The position numbers and the translations under genes are program-made. Shown piece after piece: positions 38,101 to 45,920 of a stretch of DNA of 64,000 nt. Origin of the DNA: Bradyrhizobium sp. 186 (lineage in GTDB: Bacteria > Pseudomonadota > Alphaproteobacteria > Rhizobiales > Xanthobacteraceae); the NCBI RefSeq assembly GCF_023101685.1, contig NZ_CP082164.1, positions 8,432,001 through 8,496,000 on the forward strand, given 5' to 3'. The notes under the pieces are model-generated. The model saw nothing but the letters and a program-made list of their open reading frames with translations. It had not been told where the DNA came from and searched no databases. How positions within the stretch are numbered: position 1 is the first letter of the stretch; each line of letters starts with the position of its first letter.

Positions 38101-40716
38101 TGACCACATCCGCTGATATTCGGCCAATGTTTCCTGGTCCGTCGGATGCTGCGACCACTCGATCCCGACGTCGTGAAGATATTCGAGCCCTGTGAGCACT
38201 GCCCGCCCGTGCTGACCGAGCGTCAAGTAAAGATCGACCCGCAAACATGCGACCGTTGCTCGCTGGGGCGCGTTCAAAGCGCGCTTCGACAGTACGGACA
38301 GGAGGCTCTCTGCAATGTCCAGCTGGCCTACCAAGAATTCGCATTCAGCCCGGCTTGTCTCCAGTGCAAACGCGAGTTCGTGGCGCCTTCGCCAAGAGTG
38401 CTCCGCGAGCAGCGCAGCACCGACGGTGAAATATGTGAGTGCCGAGGCGTAGGCCGCCGACGCCCTGGCACGCTGCCCTGCGACCAAATTCAGCTCTGCG
38501 AGCTGCTCACGCTCCTGACCGGAGGCAATTAGCGCGACACCTCGATTGAGTTGGCTGACGATGTCGAAGATAGCCACTTCGCGTTTGTGCGCAGGGACGT
38601 GTGCCGCCAGCATCCGACCGATCCGCAGATGGGCAGGAGCGCGCGAGGATTCCGGCACCAGCAAGTAGGCCGCCTCTTGAAGGCGATCGTGGAGGAAGCG
38701 GTAGGCTGTTCCGTGGCGCGCGATCAGTTCCTGCCGGATCGCCGGCCACAGGGTCGCATGCACCTGCTCCTGCGAAATTTCGAGCACGATCGCAAGCTCC
38801 GCCGTCCCGGCGATGTTGCCGAAACAGGCCAGCTGTTGCAGCGCGTCCTGCGTTTCCTCGGGCAGGCGGATGAGCTTGCCGAGCATCAGATCTACGACGT
38901 TCTCGGTGTACGCTTTTGCGTGAATACGCTCGAGATCCCATCGCCAGCGCGCCGACTCGTGATCGAACGTCAACAGCTGCTCTTCGGCCAGTTCAGAAAG
39001 GAATTGAATGGCGAAGAACGGATTACCCATCGTCTTCTGATGCACCAACTTTGCAAGCGGGGCAGCGCGTTTTGGTCCGCAGCGAAGGGTATCCGCGACT
39101 AACTGCGCGACATCGTCTGCAGTGAGCGGCGAGAGCGTGATCTCCTCGAAATTTACGTCGGCTCTCCTGATGGAGTCGAGCTTGCGTTTGAGTGGATGGC
39201 CTGCATCAAGTTCGTTGCTGCGGTAAGCTCCAATGAGCAGCAGGTGCAGATCCGACTGGGTCAGGAGATCCTCGATCAAGTCGAGCGTTGCGGCATCATG
39301 CCACTGCAAATCGTCGAGGAAGAGCACCAAAGGATGGGTTCGCCGGGCGAACACGCCAATAAAGCGGCGAAGCACCAGCTGGAAACGAATTTGCGCTTGC
39401 CGGGCTGGAAGCTCAGCAACCGCGGGCTGCTCGCCAATGATCAGGCTCAGATCGGGGATCAATTCGACCATCAGTCGTCCATTCGCGCCGAGCGCCTCCC
39501 GGAGCGCTTGCCGCCAGGTGGCGAGTTCGCCCTCACTTTTGCTGAGAAGAGGACGGACAAGACTCTGAAACGTCTGCACTAGCGTCACATAGGGAACGTC
39601 GCGTTTCAGTTGGTCGAATTTGCCTGACACCAACTGCCCGCGCGAGGGCACCAGTGCTTTGTGTAGCTCCTGGACGAGCGAAGACTTACCGACACCGGAG
39701 TAACCGGCGACGAGCACCAACCTCGGCGCGCCGCTCTTCACCGCGCGATCGAAAGAGGCAAGCAAAGCCTCGATCTGAAGGGCTCTGCCATAGAGCTTCT
39801 CGGGGATGAGCAACCGATCAGGTGTGTCGTCTGTGCCGAGCTCAAATGGGTCGATGCGACCGTGGTTGGCCCATGCTGCGAGACAGTGTTGCAGATCGTG
39901 CTCAAGGCCAGCGGCAGTCTGGTAGCGTTCCTCGGCGGTTTTCGCGAGGAGTTTCATCACAATCTGAGATATCGGCTCCGGGAGGTTTTGCGATTTCTCG
40001 ACGGGCGGTATTGCTTTTCTTGCAATATGACAATGGATCCACTCCAAGGGATCTGAGCCCGTGAACGGCAGCGCGCCGGTCAGCATCTGATAGAATGTCA
40101 CGCCAAGTGAATAGAGATCACTGCGACAATCGACCGAGCGATTCATTCGTCCGGTCTGTTCGGGCGCCATGTAGGGCAGCGAGCCGGCGATGAACTCGGC
40201 AGGCTCAGGCGGCACGCGCTCGCGGGAAAGACGGGAAGCCAGACCAAACCCAGTGAGTCGCGCCTGTTCGTCAGGACAATTGACCAGAATGTGAGCGGGT
40301 TTCAGGTCCTTGTGGACCAAGCCGTGCCGGTGAAGCTTGCCCGCGGCCCTCGCGATGCCAACAGCGAGGCGCAGGAAGCGCTTGGGCTCCATACGGAGCC
40401 CGAGTAAATTTAGCAGTGGCTCGCCGCATGGATCCTCCAGGATCAGCATAGTCCGACCAGCTTCCCGGATGAGTTCCAACGGCCGCACCGCCCATGCCTC
40501 GTCTAGCTCCTCCCTCAGCTCATACTCATGGGCGAGGCGGTCGAGCGTCGCTGGGTGTTCCGCGATGGGCCGCACGACAAGCACGACAGCCCTGCTGCCG
40601 TGGATTTGCCGGCGCCACGCACGGCAGAACGCGCGATCACCATCCTCCCACAGGGGCTTGATGTCACTGTCGAGATTCGAGCCGAACAAAGTTCGGCTGA
40701 GGGGGTCCCGCGGCAT
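35146..40716 (-). CDS. giant Ser/Thr-kinase - AAA ATPase - GAF - PAS - histidine kinase
   Basis: The product has 1856 residues. An N-terminal protein-kinase fold has the catalytic loop HKDLKPAHIL at 135-144 and GSLPYMAPEQTGRMNRSVD, but the DFG metal motif is replaced by TGFG (155-158), a change I know from other members of this family. Next comes an AAA/STAND-type ATPase (P-loop GYSGVGKSSLVQE near 335, Walker B LVLFLDDLQWHD), then a long helical TPR-like region to about 1270. A GAF domain (VLYLENNLAARIFSP), a PAS domain (ANIIGIFIIREGG to FVLDLTERKRAEAE) and a FixL-like histidine kinase follow: SIAHEVNQPIAAIS with the phospho-histidine near 1630, NLITNAIEAM, DTGPGL, GMGMGLAICHSI. It is probably a cytoplasmic multi-input sensor. 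The partner may be the NodW-like regulator at 43588, whose type fits this kinase class. Confidence 0.93.
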   Translation of the reverse strand: MPRDPLSRTLFGSNLDSDIKPLWEDGDRAFCRAWRRQIHGSRAVVLVVRPIAEHPATLDRLAHEYELREELDEAWAVRPLELIREAGRTMLILEDPCGEPLLNLLGLRMEPKRFLRLAVGIARAAGKLHRHGLVHKDLKPAHILVNCPDEQARLTGFGLASRLSRERVPPEPAEFIAGSLPYMAPEQTGRMNRSVDCRSDLYSLGVTFYQMLTGALPFTGSDPLEWIHCHIARKAIPPVEKSQNLPEPISQIVMKLLAKTAEERYQTAAGLEHDLQHCLAAWANHGRIDPFELGTDDTPDRLLIPEKLYGRALQIEALLASFDRAVKSGAPRLVLVAGYSGVGKSSLVQELHKALVPSRGQLVSGKFDQLKRDVPYVTLVQTFQSLVRPLLSKSEGELATWRQALREALGANGRLMVELIPDLSLIIGEQPAVAELPARQAQIRFQLVLRRFIGVFARRTHPLVLFLDDLQWHDAATLDLIEDLLTQSDLHLLLIGAYRSNELDAGHPLKRKLDSIRRADVNFEEITLSPLTADDVAQLVADTLRCGPKRAAPLAKLVHQKTMGNPFFAIQFLSELAEEQLLTFDHESARWRWDLERIHAKAYTENVVDLMLGKLIRLPEETQDALQQLACFGNIAGTAELAIVLEISQEQVHATLWPAIRQELIARHGTAYRFLHDRLQEAAYLLVPESSRAPAHLRIGRMLAAHVPAHKREVAIFDIVSQLNRGVALIASGQEREQLAELNLVAGQRARASAAYASALTYFTVGAALLAEHSWRRRHELAFALETSRAECEFLVGQLDIAESLLSVLSKRALNAPQRATVACLRVDLYLTLGQHGRAVLTGLEYLHDVGIEWSQHPTDQETLAEYQRMWSQLPDAIEDLASLPAMTDQTTLATLAVLTRILPPAGFTDANLSALVICRAVTISLEYGNTDASCAHYAWLGRILAGRFGDYQAADKFGRLACDLVDRGEFSRFRAPVYLAFGCNVIPWTKPLRGGRVLIRRALAAAVSSGDVIYEAYSLLHLTSNMMMAGDPLKEVQNEIEKSFATIRNRKVQFAADTVAAQLAIIRSMRGLTRSFGCLDDQQFDELEVERSLARSPELSPSETVYWIRKLQARFLAGDYAAAVDARSKAEPKLWTMPTEPLIAEFHFYGALSHSCYCDKPGESEQQQHRDIIDAHYRQLQIWATNCPENFENRAALVGAEIARLEYRDADAMRLYEHSIQTAARNGFAHHEGIACELAARFYAARGFDRISRVYLQDARRGYLRWGADGKVRQLDELNPHLSHEETTPAVNGMRIGAPVEHLDLATVTKVSQAISGEIVLQKLIDTLMRTAIEQAGAERGLLILLHGGEPRIEAEAATVADALLVKVNEQPVTPMALPESVLHFVLRVRENVILEDAAAEPSFAEDPYIRERKARSILCLPLITQGKLIGVLYLENNLAARIFSPARNSVLKMLASQAATALENSRLYSEVQQRESKIRRLLDANIIGIFIIREGGEIIEANQTFLTMVGYDREDLVAGRVNGLDLTPPEWHERTLNAGTEARRTGAVQQFEKEYVRKDGSRVPVLIGLAVFDARDDQGVGFVLDLTERKRAEAEARESERRYRETLMGLAHANRITTMGQLAASIAHEVNQPIAAISSNAGAGLNWLGAQPPNLEEVRQTFGLIVRDSMRAGNVIRRIRALMNKAPMQTELLAIDELILEVLALVRAELAKNDVWVQTRRTEALPLVRADRVQVRQVILNLITNAIEAMREINEGDRELLISARTDDSNNVVVTFRDTGPGLDPNSADRVFEAFYTTKSEGMGMGLAICHSIIEAHGGRMWAGANDPRGAVFQFSMPVAPEGVDRSEQVSSTS

Positions 40717-40852
40717 TTGCCCGCCCGGTCAATAAGGACTGAGCCAAAACCTGACACATATGGGGCGAGCTTGTGAAGGGAATTCGCAAAACGGCGCGAG
40801 TACCGATCAAGGCCGCCAAAGAGTGGACCGCGGCACGCCAAGGTGCGACTTG

Positions 40853-40919
40853 CCTTCCAACCAAGCCGCGCTAGCTACGGCGCTATTTGTGGCGCGCGTC
40901 GCGCGGCTTGGTTGGAAGG
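40853..40919. repeat. 19-bp perfect inverted repeat with 29-nt spacer, upstream of the giant kinase
   Basis: Arms CCTTCCAACCAAGCCGCGC (40853-40871) and GCGCGGCTTGGTTGGAAGG (40901-40919) are exact reverse complements. It lies 137 bp upstream of the kinase start. The spacer has GC-rich internal complementarity. No U-run follows on either side. It could be a large stem-loop in an RNA leader, a protein site, or the ends of a very small mobile element; no target duplication is obvious. Confidence 0.85.
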
Positions 40920-41953
40920 GACAGCCCGATCGTGTCGATCCAGCCCAATCCTGCGCGCCGGCCGCCTGGCCGGTATTATCTGTGAAATGTTGATTATGCT
41001 GTCCCCGTGAAGCGAGCAGCGCGGCGACACTGAGATCGCCGTACCGAGCTAAGGAAGCACAGAGCCTGTGTATCCGTGTATCCGACACGATATTGAAGGA
41101 CCTCGCCGTACAAAATTTTGCACTTGAGGAAGGCCGGCCCTTCGACAACGCCTCTCAGACGCTAGTCACGAGCCTGATTTACGATCGCAGCAGAGACTTA
41201 GCTCGAACGAGACGAATCCAATGATGCGGAGGCGCGTTTGGACATTGAATGATCAATAAACCACAACGCCTGATCGAGCGACTTGAGCCAAAGAGCTGAA
41301 GCAGCTTCTTGGTAAGCATGAGCCCCTCGAAATCGGATGTACTAAGGCTCGGAGCGCTCGGTCCATTGCAGCAAATCGAACAGCTGGACCTTTCCGCCGC
41401 TTCGATGGCTACCCCCGTGGACATAAGCGCCGGCCGATATTGCTTTTTCGAGCTGAAACCGCACTGGCGCAGTATCAGCTCAGCCTGTTCCCCTCGAGGC
41501 CTGCACCAAGCTGTCGATCTCCGGGCGGTCCCTAGATCTGAGGTCGATGCCGGCCGAGGAATACCGGACGGCAGGGCACGATGCCTCTTTACGCTGACCG
41601 GCGGAAATGTCGCTTCCCTGGTTGACTATCGTGCGAACCGCTCTGAATGCGATCAGACGATCAGTGAGCTCGGCGATCGCCTCGCTGATATCTGGCATGT
41701 CGAACGACCCTTTCTCACAGAAGCCGGTCCCGAGAATTCGCCCACGCTTAACAGCACGGCCGCCAAAGAAGTTTGCTCCACAATCGGCCCGGAAGGGTGC
41801 TTCTAAGACCCGAGGAGAAGCAAGATGCTCGCTCGAGTCGCTGAACATAAACGCCGCAAGGGCGCTCAGGCTAGAAATCCCGCCGACACGAGCGTTGCTG
41901 TCTTCGAGATCGACGTTCACTCCTGGCTCCATTGTTTGGAAGGCGCCATGCAG

Positions 41954-42313
41954 TCATCGACTCTGAACCACAGCATCAAGAGCAGATCTGCAAGCCATTG
42001 TGAGCGAAACCGCGCCCATAACTATTCTCTTCATTCCTGCTCCCATTGATGGAGCAACTGACCCGCGACAAAAGGCACCCCTGATGCTCACCGAGCGCCG
42101 TATAGGCCCTCGCTGATCGGAATGCCGCTCGCTGCGGTTCGCAGGAGGGCGATTGCCGGCCGTGCGAAGCCGATAGATCCGAGAGAGTTCTCGCTGCTTG
42201 AACCGCTGTTCAAGCAAGGCGTAGGCTACCCCAAAACCGGTGAAGAGAATTGCAATTAAAATGAAGTACAGCGGAACGCCTTCTTTGCCAATTCGATAGA
42301 TCCACGCCGGCAT
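41954..42313 (-). CDS. hypothetical small membrane protein
   Basis: The product has 119 residues. ATG 42313 gives MPAWIYRIGKEGVP, one strong membrane helix LYFILIAILFTGFGVAYALL, then a basic cytoplasmic stretch EQRFKQRELSRIYRL. The remainder has no feature and may not be real. The ATG lies at the very end of a minus-strand copy of the dispersed element (42311-42342), which may supply its promoter or leader. I know no family for it. The frame also extends upstream without other support. Confidence 0.35.
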   Translation of the reverse strand: MPAWIYRIGKEGVPLYFILIAILFTGFGVAYALLEQRFKQRELSRIYRLRTAGNRPPANRSERHSDQRGPIRRSVSIRGAFCRGSVAPSMGAGMKRIVMGAVSLTMACRSALDAVVQSR

Positions 42314-42342
42314 CGTACAACCTGACGCTACGAACGATTCAA
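42311..42342 (-). repeat. dispersed 28-bp element, minus-strand copy
   Basis: Read on the minus strand: TTGAATCGTTCGTA, then GCGTCAGGTTGTACGATG. It shares GTCAGGTTGTACGA with the copy at 42931 (opposite strand), and TTGAATCG plus GTAGCGTCAG with the copy at 59551. Its last three bases are the ATG of the small membrane ORF. Confidence 0.7.
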
Positions 42343-42474
42343 GCCCTTCCTGGCCGGCACGAAGTAGCAGGGAGTCACGACCTACTCTGCCTTGCTGAGC
42401 GAGCCTCAGTTTTGCCACGCTGGTTGCTTCATTGGAGGCAGCATCACCACGGATGTACTGGCGATGTGGGCGAA

Positions 42475-42544
42475 CCCGACGCACTTTCTTCTCGACGGAG
42501 TGCGTCGGGCCGCCCGTAATGACCCTGCCAGGGCCGTAGGCCCT
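42475..42544. repeat. two adjacent hairpins
   Basis: CCCGACGCACT (42475-42485) and AGTGCGTCGGG (42499-42509) form an 11-bp perfect stem with a 13-nt loop. AGGGCC-GTA-GGCCCT (42530-42544) follows 20 bp later. No U-tract follows either. They may be a structured RNA or a decayed terminator pair. Confidence 0.5.
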
Positions 42545-42930
42545 GAGCAAATCGATGAGCTACGGCAGGTCTGACCACAGCTTCAGGTTGACCGCTCGGG
42601 GCGCATTTTGTCGTTCCTATGTAGGTCAAAGTGCGAACCTTCAAGGTGCCCGGCACGGACCTATGACGTCCGCCAATTCTGGTAGGAGAGTGATTCTTTC
42701 GCTGGATCAGCGGTTGTTTGGCTGATGCAGGAGAGCAAATACAACTGCCTTTTGGCGAACTGGTTCGCAGCTGGACACCGAAATGGAGTGTGTCACGCCT
42801 CTCCATTCAGATTACGCCGCCTCATGTTGGGGTGCGAGCCTCGTGAAGGAAGCAACGACACGAACGCACGTGAGCGCCCCTGCAGCAGCTCGAATTCGAG
42901 CATCTTTCCTACAAACATGACGGAAAGGAC

Positions 42931-42957
42931 TTGAATCGCACCTTGCGTCAGGTTGTA
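42931..42957 (+). repeat. dispersed 28-bp element, plus-strand copy
   Basis: Reads TTGAATCGCACCTT and then GCGTCAGGTTGTACGA. Compared with the copy at 61291 it differs at about five positions. It lies 88 bp before a short hydrophobic ORF at 43045. Confidence 0.65.
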
Positions 42958-43587
42958 CGAAGTCGGTGCAAGGTGCTTTCCCCAACCTCGCAAAGAGCAA
43001 CTCACAGGCGCTCTGACGACGCAAAAAGAAGAGTTCGTGGGCTGATGCCGCTGCTACTCGTTTTAATGTCTATTTTCCTTAGTACGGGTGCGATAGTCTA
43101 CGCCGCTTGCCGATCTCAACGCCGGCGGGATCGGCGCATGCACAGGCACAATCGCGCCAATTCGCTCAGCTCGCGCCCCCGCATTCAACTACCAAAGCGA
43201 CGGGCATTCTGATCCTTCAGCCGCATAATGAGCCGTCCGCTGCAGCCTCACTCGCGAAGGCCAGGCGACACGCGCCGCCGCTAAAGCGAGCGCCTCAAGT
43301 TCTGGATTCGGTGCTTCTCGATCGGCTACTGATCGATTTGATCGATGCCGCGGGGCCGATCCAACGCGACGGCGGACAGACGCGAAAGGCAGTTCTCGAC
43401 CAGTCGGGCGGTTTTTGCTAGACTTTCCTGTAATGCGTCACGCTGGCGCGAATGGCTGACCAGTCACATACCTGGAAAATTTCAAAGATTTGCACTGCGC
43501 GAAAAGTCCTCGAAAGCCTATGCGATCAATCAAAGGTCGTAGTGAGGCAATAAGTCTACTGTAAATCGTACAAGTGAGGCTCTTATC

Positions 43588-44271
43588 GTGACCAAGCGCT
43601 CTGAACCCCGTAAGGAAGCCCCAAACGTCGTCGGGCCTGAGGTGAGGCCGAGCGTCTGCGTCGTCGACGATGACCTCTCAATGCGCGAATCGCTGGTCAA
43701 CCTATTTCGTTCGATCGGTCTAGATGTCGTTGCTTACGGATCGGCCCGGGAAATGCTCCAGAGCGAGCTCCCTGATGTTCCTAGCTGCCTTGTGCTTGAC
43801 ATCAGGCTGCCGGGATTGAGCGGCCTTGAGCTCCAGAATGAGTTAGCCAAACTGAAGATTCACATTCCCATCATTTTTATCACCGCTCATGGCGATATTC
43901 CGATGACCGTCAAAGCCATGAAGAGTGGAGCAATCGATTTTCTCAGCAAGCCGTTTCGCGATCAGGAACTACTCGATGGCGTAGTCGCAGCTATCGAACA
44001 GGATCGGAAGAGACGAGGTGTAGACAAGGTGGTCAGCAGGCTGCAGTCCTTGTTTGAGGCCCTAAGTCCACGAGAGCAGGATGTGTTGAAACTGGTCGCC
44101 GCCGGCCTATTGAACAAACAGGTAGCCGCGGAACTCGGGCTCGCCGAGATTACAGTCAAAATCTATCGCGGCCACGTGATGAAGAAGATGGGAGCTCGAT
44201 CGCTAGCCGATTTGATCAGGATGGCTGAGAGGCTGGGAATTGGGACCGACCGTTTCAGGGTACAAACCTAA
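43588..44271 (+). CDS. NodW-like response regulator (FixJ family)
   Basis: The product has 227 residues, the length of Bradyrhizobium NodW. The receiver has acidic residues at 27-29, phospho-aspartate D71 (CLVLDIRLPGLSG), T in ITAHGDIPMT and K in LSKPFRD. A LuxR-type helix-turn-helix follows (LSPREQDVLKLVAAGLLNKQ, then GLAEITVKIYRGHVMKKM). NodW is phosphorylated by NodV and activates nodulation genes in answer to plant flavonoids; whether this copy does so is inference. No NodV gene is adjacent; the nearest histidine kinase is the divergent 1856-residue protein, whose kinase core is of the FixL class that pairs with such regulators. All receiver residues are present. Confidence 0.88.
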   Translation: MTKRSEPRKEAPNVVGPEVRPSVCVVDDDLSMRESLVNLFRSIGLDVVAYGSAREMLQSELPDVPSCLVLDIRLPGLSGLELQNELAKLKIHIPIIFITAHGDIPMTVKAMKSGAIDFLSKPFRDQELLDGVVAAIEQDRKRRGVDKVVSRLQSLFEALSPREQDVLKLVAAGLLNKQVAAELGLAEITVKIYRGHVMKKMGARSLADLIRMAERLGIGTDRFRVQT

Positions 44272-44310
44272 GTATGATTTTACAATTTCGTCGTACACGC
44301 GCACCCTTCT

Positions 44311-44334
44311 GCTGGCCGTCATGCTTCGGCCAGC
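44311..44334 (+). terminator. hairpin after the NodW-like gene
   Basis: 8-bp stem GCTGGCCG / CGGCCAGC with an 8-nt loop, 39 bp after the stop codon. No U-run follows, so termination is likely but not certain; it may instead separate the two regulator genes only partly. Confidence 0.5.
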
Positions 44335-44362
44335 GCCTTCGCCCAACTAAGAACAGGTCGTC

Positions 44363-44752
44363 TTGTCTAGGTATTCAACTGTTTCCGTTGTTGACGACGA
44401 TCCTTCGATTCGTGCCGCACTGAACAACCTTTTGAAATCGCAGGGCCACATCGTTCATACGTTTGCATCGGCTGAGGAATTCTTGCGGTCGTCTCAATTG
44501 AACGACACGTCCTGTGTCATTGCAGACGTGCAGATGCCCATGATGAGCGGCTTTGAACTTTTGGAACAGATGCGAGCCCAGGGCCACGCTGCACCATTCA
44601 TCTTGATGACTGCCTTCGCAGATGATCGCACGCGAGCCCGCGCGTTGAGCGCGGGCGTAACCGGTTTTTTTGCCAAACCCTTTGCCGACCTGGAGTTGAG
44701 CGCCTGCCTCGATGTAGCGCTTCGCGAGCATCGGGGTGGAACGAACGCGTGA
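44363..44752 (+). CDS. CheY-like single-domain response regulator
   Basis: The product has 129 residues from a TTG at 44363 (MSRYSTVSVVDDD). It is a receiver domain only, with acidic residues at 11-13, D55 (CVIADVQMPMMSG), T in LMTAFADD and K in FAKPFADLE. It lies downstream of the NodW-like gene, so both may be fed by the same kinase. No output domain is present. Its stop overlaps by 4 nt (GTGA) the start of a small membrane ORF. Confidence 0.85.
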   Translation: MSRYSTVSVVDDDPSIRAALNNLLKSQGHIVHTFASAEEFLRSSQLNDTSCVIADVQMPMMSGFELLEQMRAQGHAAPFILMTAFADDRTRARALSAGVTGFFAKPFADLELSACLDVALREHRGGTNA

Positions 44753-44931
44753 AAGATGGGGAAGCAGTCTGGACCAAGCCGCACCCGCGCGGCGCTTACG
44801 ATGTCGATCAATGCGCGATTGCCCGTGCTTACCGCGTGCCAGTGGCGACCATCGCCTTTCTTGCCGCATTCCTGTCGTTGTTGTTGCACTTTCGGCATCT
44901 GGTTGAAGCACTTGCAACGTCGGGCTCCTGA
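44749..44931 (+). CDS. small membrane ORF coupled to the CheY-like gene
   Basis: The product has 60 residues: a charged N-terminus, then one membrane helix, VPVATIAFLAAFLSLLLHF. The GTG start overlaps the preceding TGA (GTGA), the arrangement of translationally coupled genes; this is the only reason to think it is real. No family is recognised. Confidence 0.35.
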   Translation: MKDGEAVWTKPHPRGAYDVDQCAIARAYRVPVATIAFLAAFLSLLLHFRHLVEALATSGS

Positions 44932-45920
44932 CAAGGCGCCTTTGGTATGATCGCGCAATCAGACGAGGCGAGGCCCTCATCGCTTTAACGAAGGAGCGCC
45001 CTACCTTCACTGCTAAGATCCTTGCTGAGCTTAGCGCGAAAGTGCCACGGCAGCGGCTTGCCGGCAGGATCTCGTTAGAACAAAGAATTCACCTGAAACT
45101 TGTGCGACCGCTCCAGATAGGTCGGGCACCGGAGTTTGTGGGAGAAGGACGCGACGATCGCGGCCAAAATCCCGCAGTCTGTACGGACGATCGCTTCGGA
45201 ATTCACAGAAACCGCAACGACTGCATTTTGGATGTTGGGCTTTCGAAGGATCGAGTGGTGTATGCCAAACTCGCCAACCTTCGGCGGGCCGAAGCACCCG
45301 AAACCTACGCATCCGTTGCAAGGGCAACACAAATGCCACTGGTCGAAGCGATCTCAAGCCACGCCTTTGCTGCCGAACGCATCCACGCCGACCACTTTCC
45401 GGCGCCGGTCACGGCCCAAACGCATGGCCCAAAGCGGCGGCTCTGGACGCGCGATAAGCCCGCGTGCCGGGCCAGATCCGCGGCGGCCGTGTCACTTCTA
45501 CTCGCCGCGAGTGAGCGTGGGGAAGCAACACACGCTTCCGGCTGACGGACTCCGCCGTCGCGGGGAGCGCATCGGCCCCTCTGGTCGCGATGAACTTTTT
45601 CGGCCCACATACTTCCCCGTTTCCAAGCTAACCGCGCAGTATGCGCAAATTGTTCGATCGCGCGCGGCTAAGCAAACCTGCCCGCGAAAGACGACTTAGC
45701 CGGGGGCCGTCGCTGGATGGGGACGAAACTACTAGACATAGTAGCTTTGTTGCGCCTGGTTCTCAGGTAAGCCGTTGGAGGTGATTTTCAGACGCGCTAC
45801 GCATAGCCCAAAGGACGCCGAGAGTGCGCCGGAACCGTGCGCTCATGGTCTGCCAATCCTGTACGATGTTGGCCGCGCGCTTGTTCGTCGGGCAGATTTT
45901 CTTGTCGAGGAGACGACCAC
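44932..45920. other. 1-kb stretch without a recognisable gene
   Basis: Several 100-190 codon frames are open on both strands between 45031 and 45699, but they overlap one another, have no family motif and no good starts. GAGGAGA at the right end is the ribosome-binding site of the aminotransferase gene. Confidence 0.45.

Larger units (their letters stand above)
40717..43587. other. 2.9-kb intergenic region rich in inverted and dispersed repeats
   Basis: The region lies between the divergent kinase and regulator genes. It holds the 19-bp inverted repeat (40853), two hairpins (42475, 42530) and two copies of the dispersed element (42311 minus, 42931 plus). Apart from one small membrane ORF (41954) I recognise no gene. 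A second short hydrophobic ORF (from ATG 43045, MPLLLVLMSIFLSTGAIVYA) follows the 42931 copy but is not well supported. Confidence 0.5.

Noticed and set aside
45042..45699. overlapping ORFs of 167 and 187 codons
   Set aside because: They overlap in different frames, have many rare-looking stretches and no recognisable domain; probably chance openings in GC-rich DNA.
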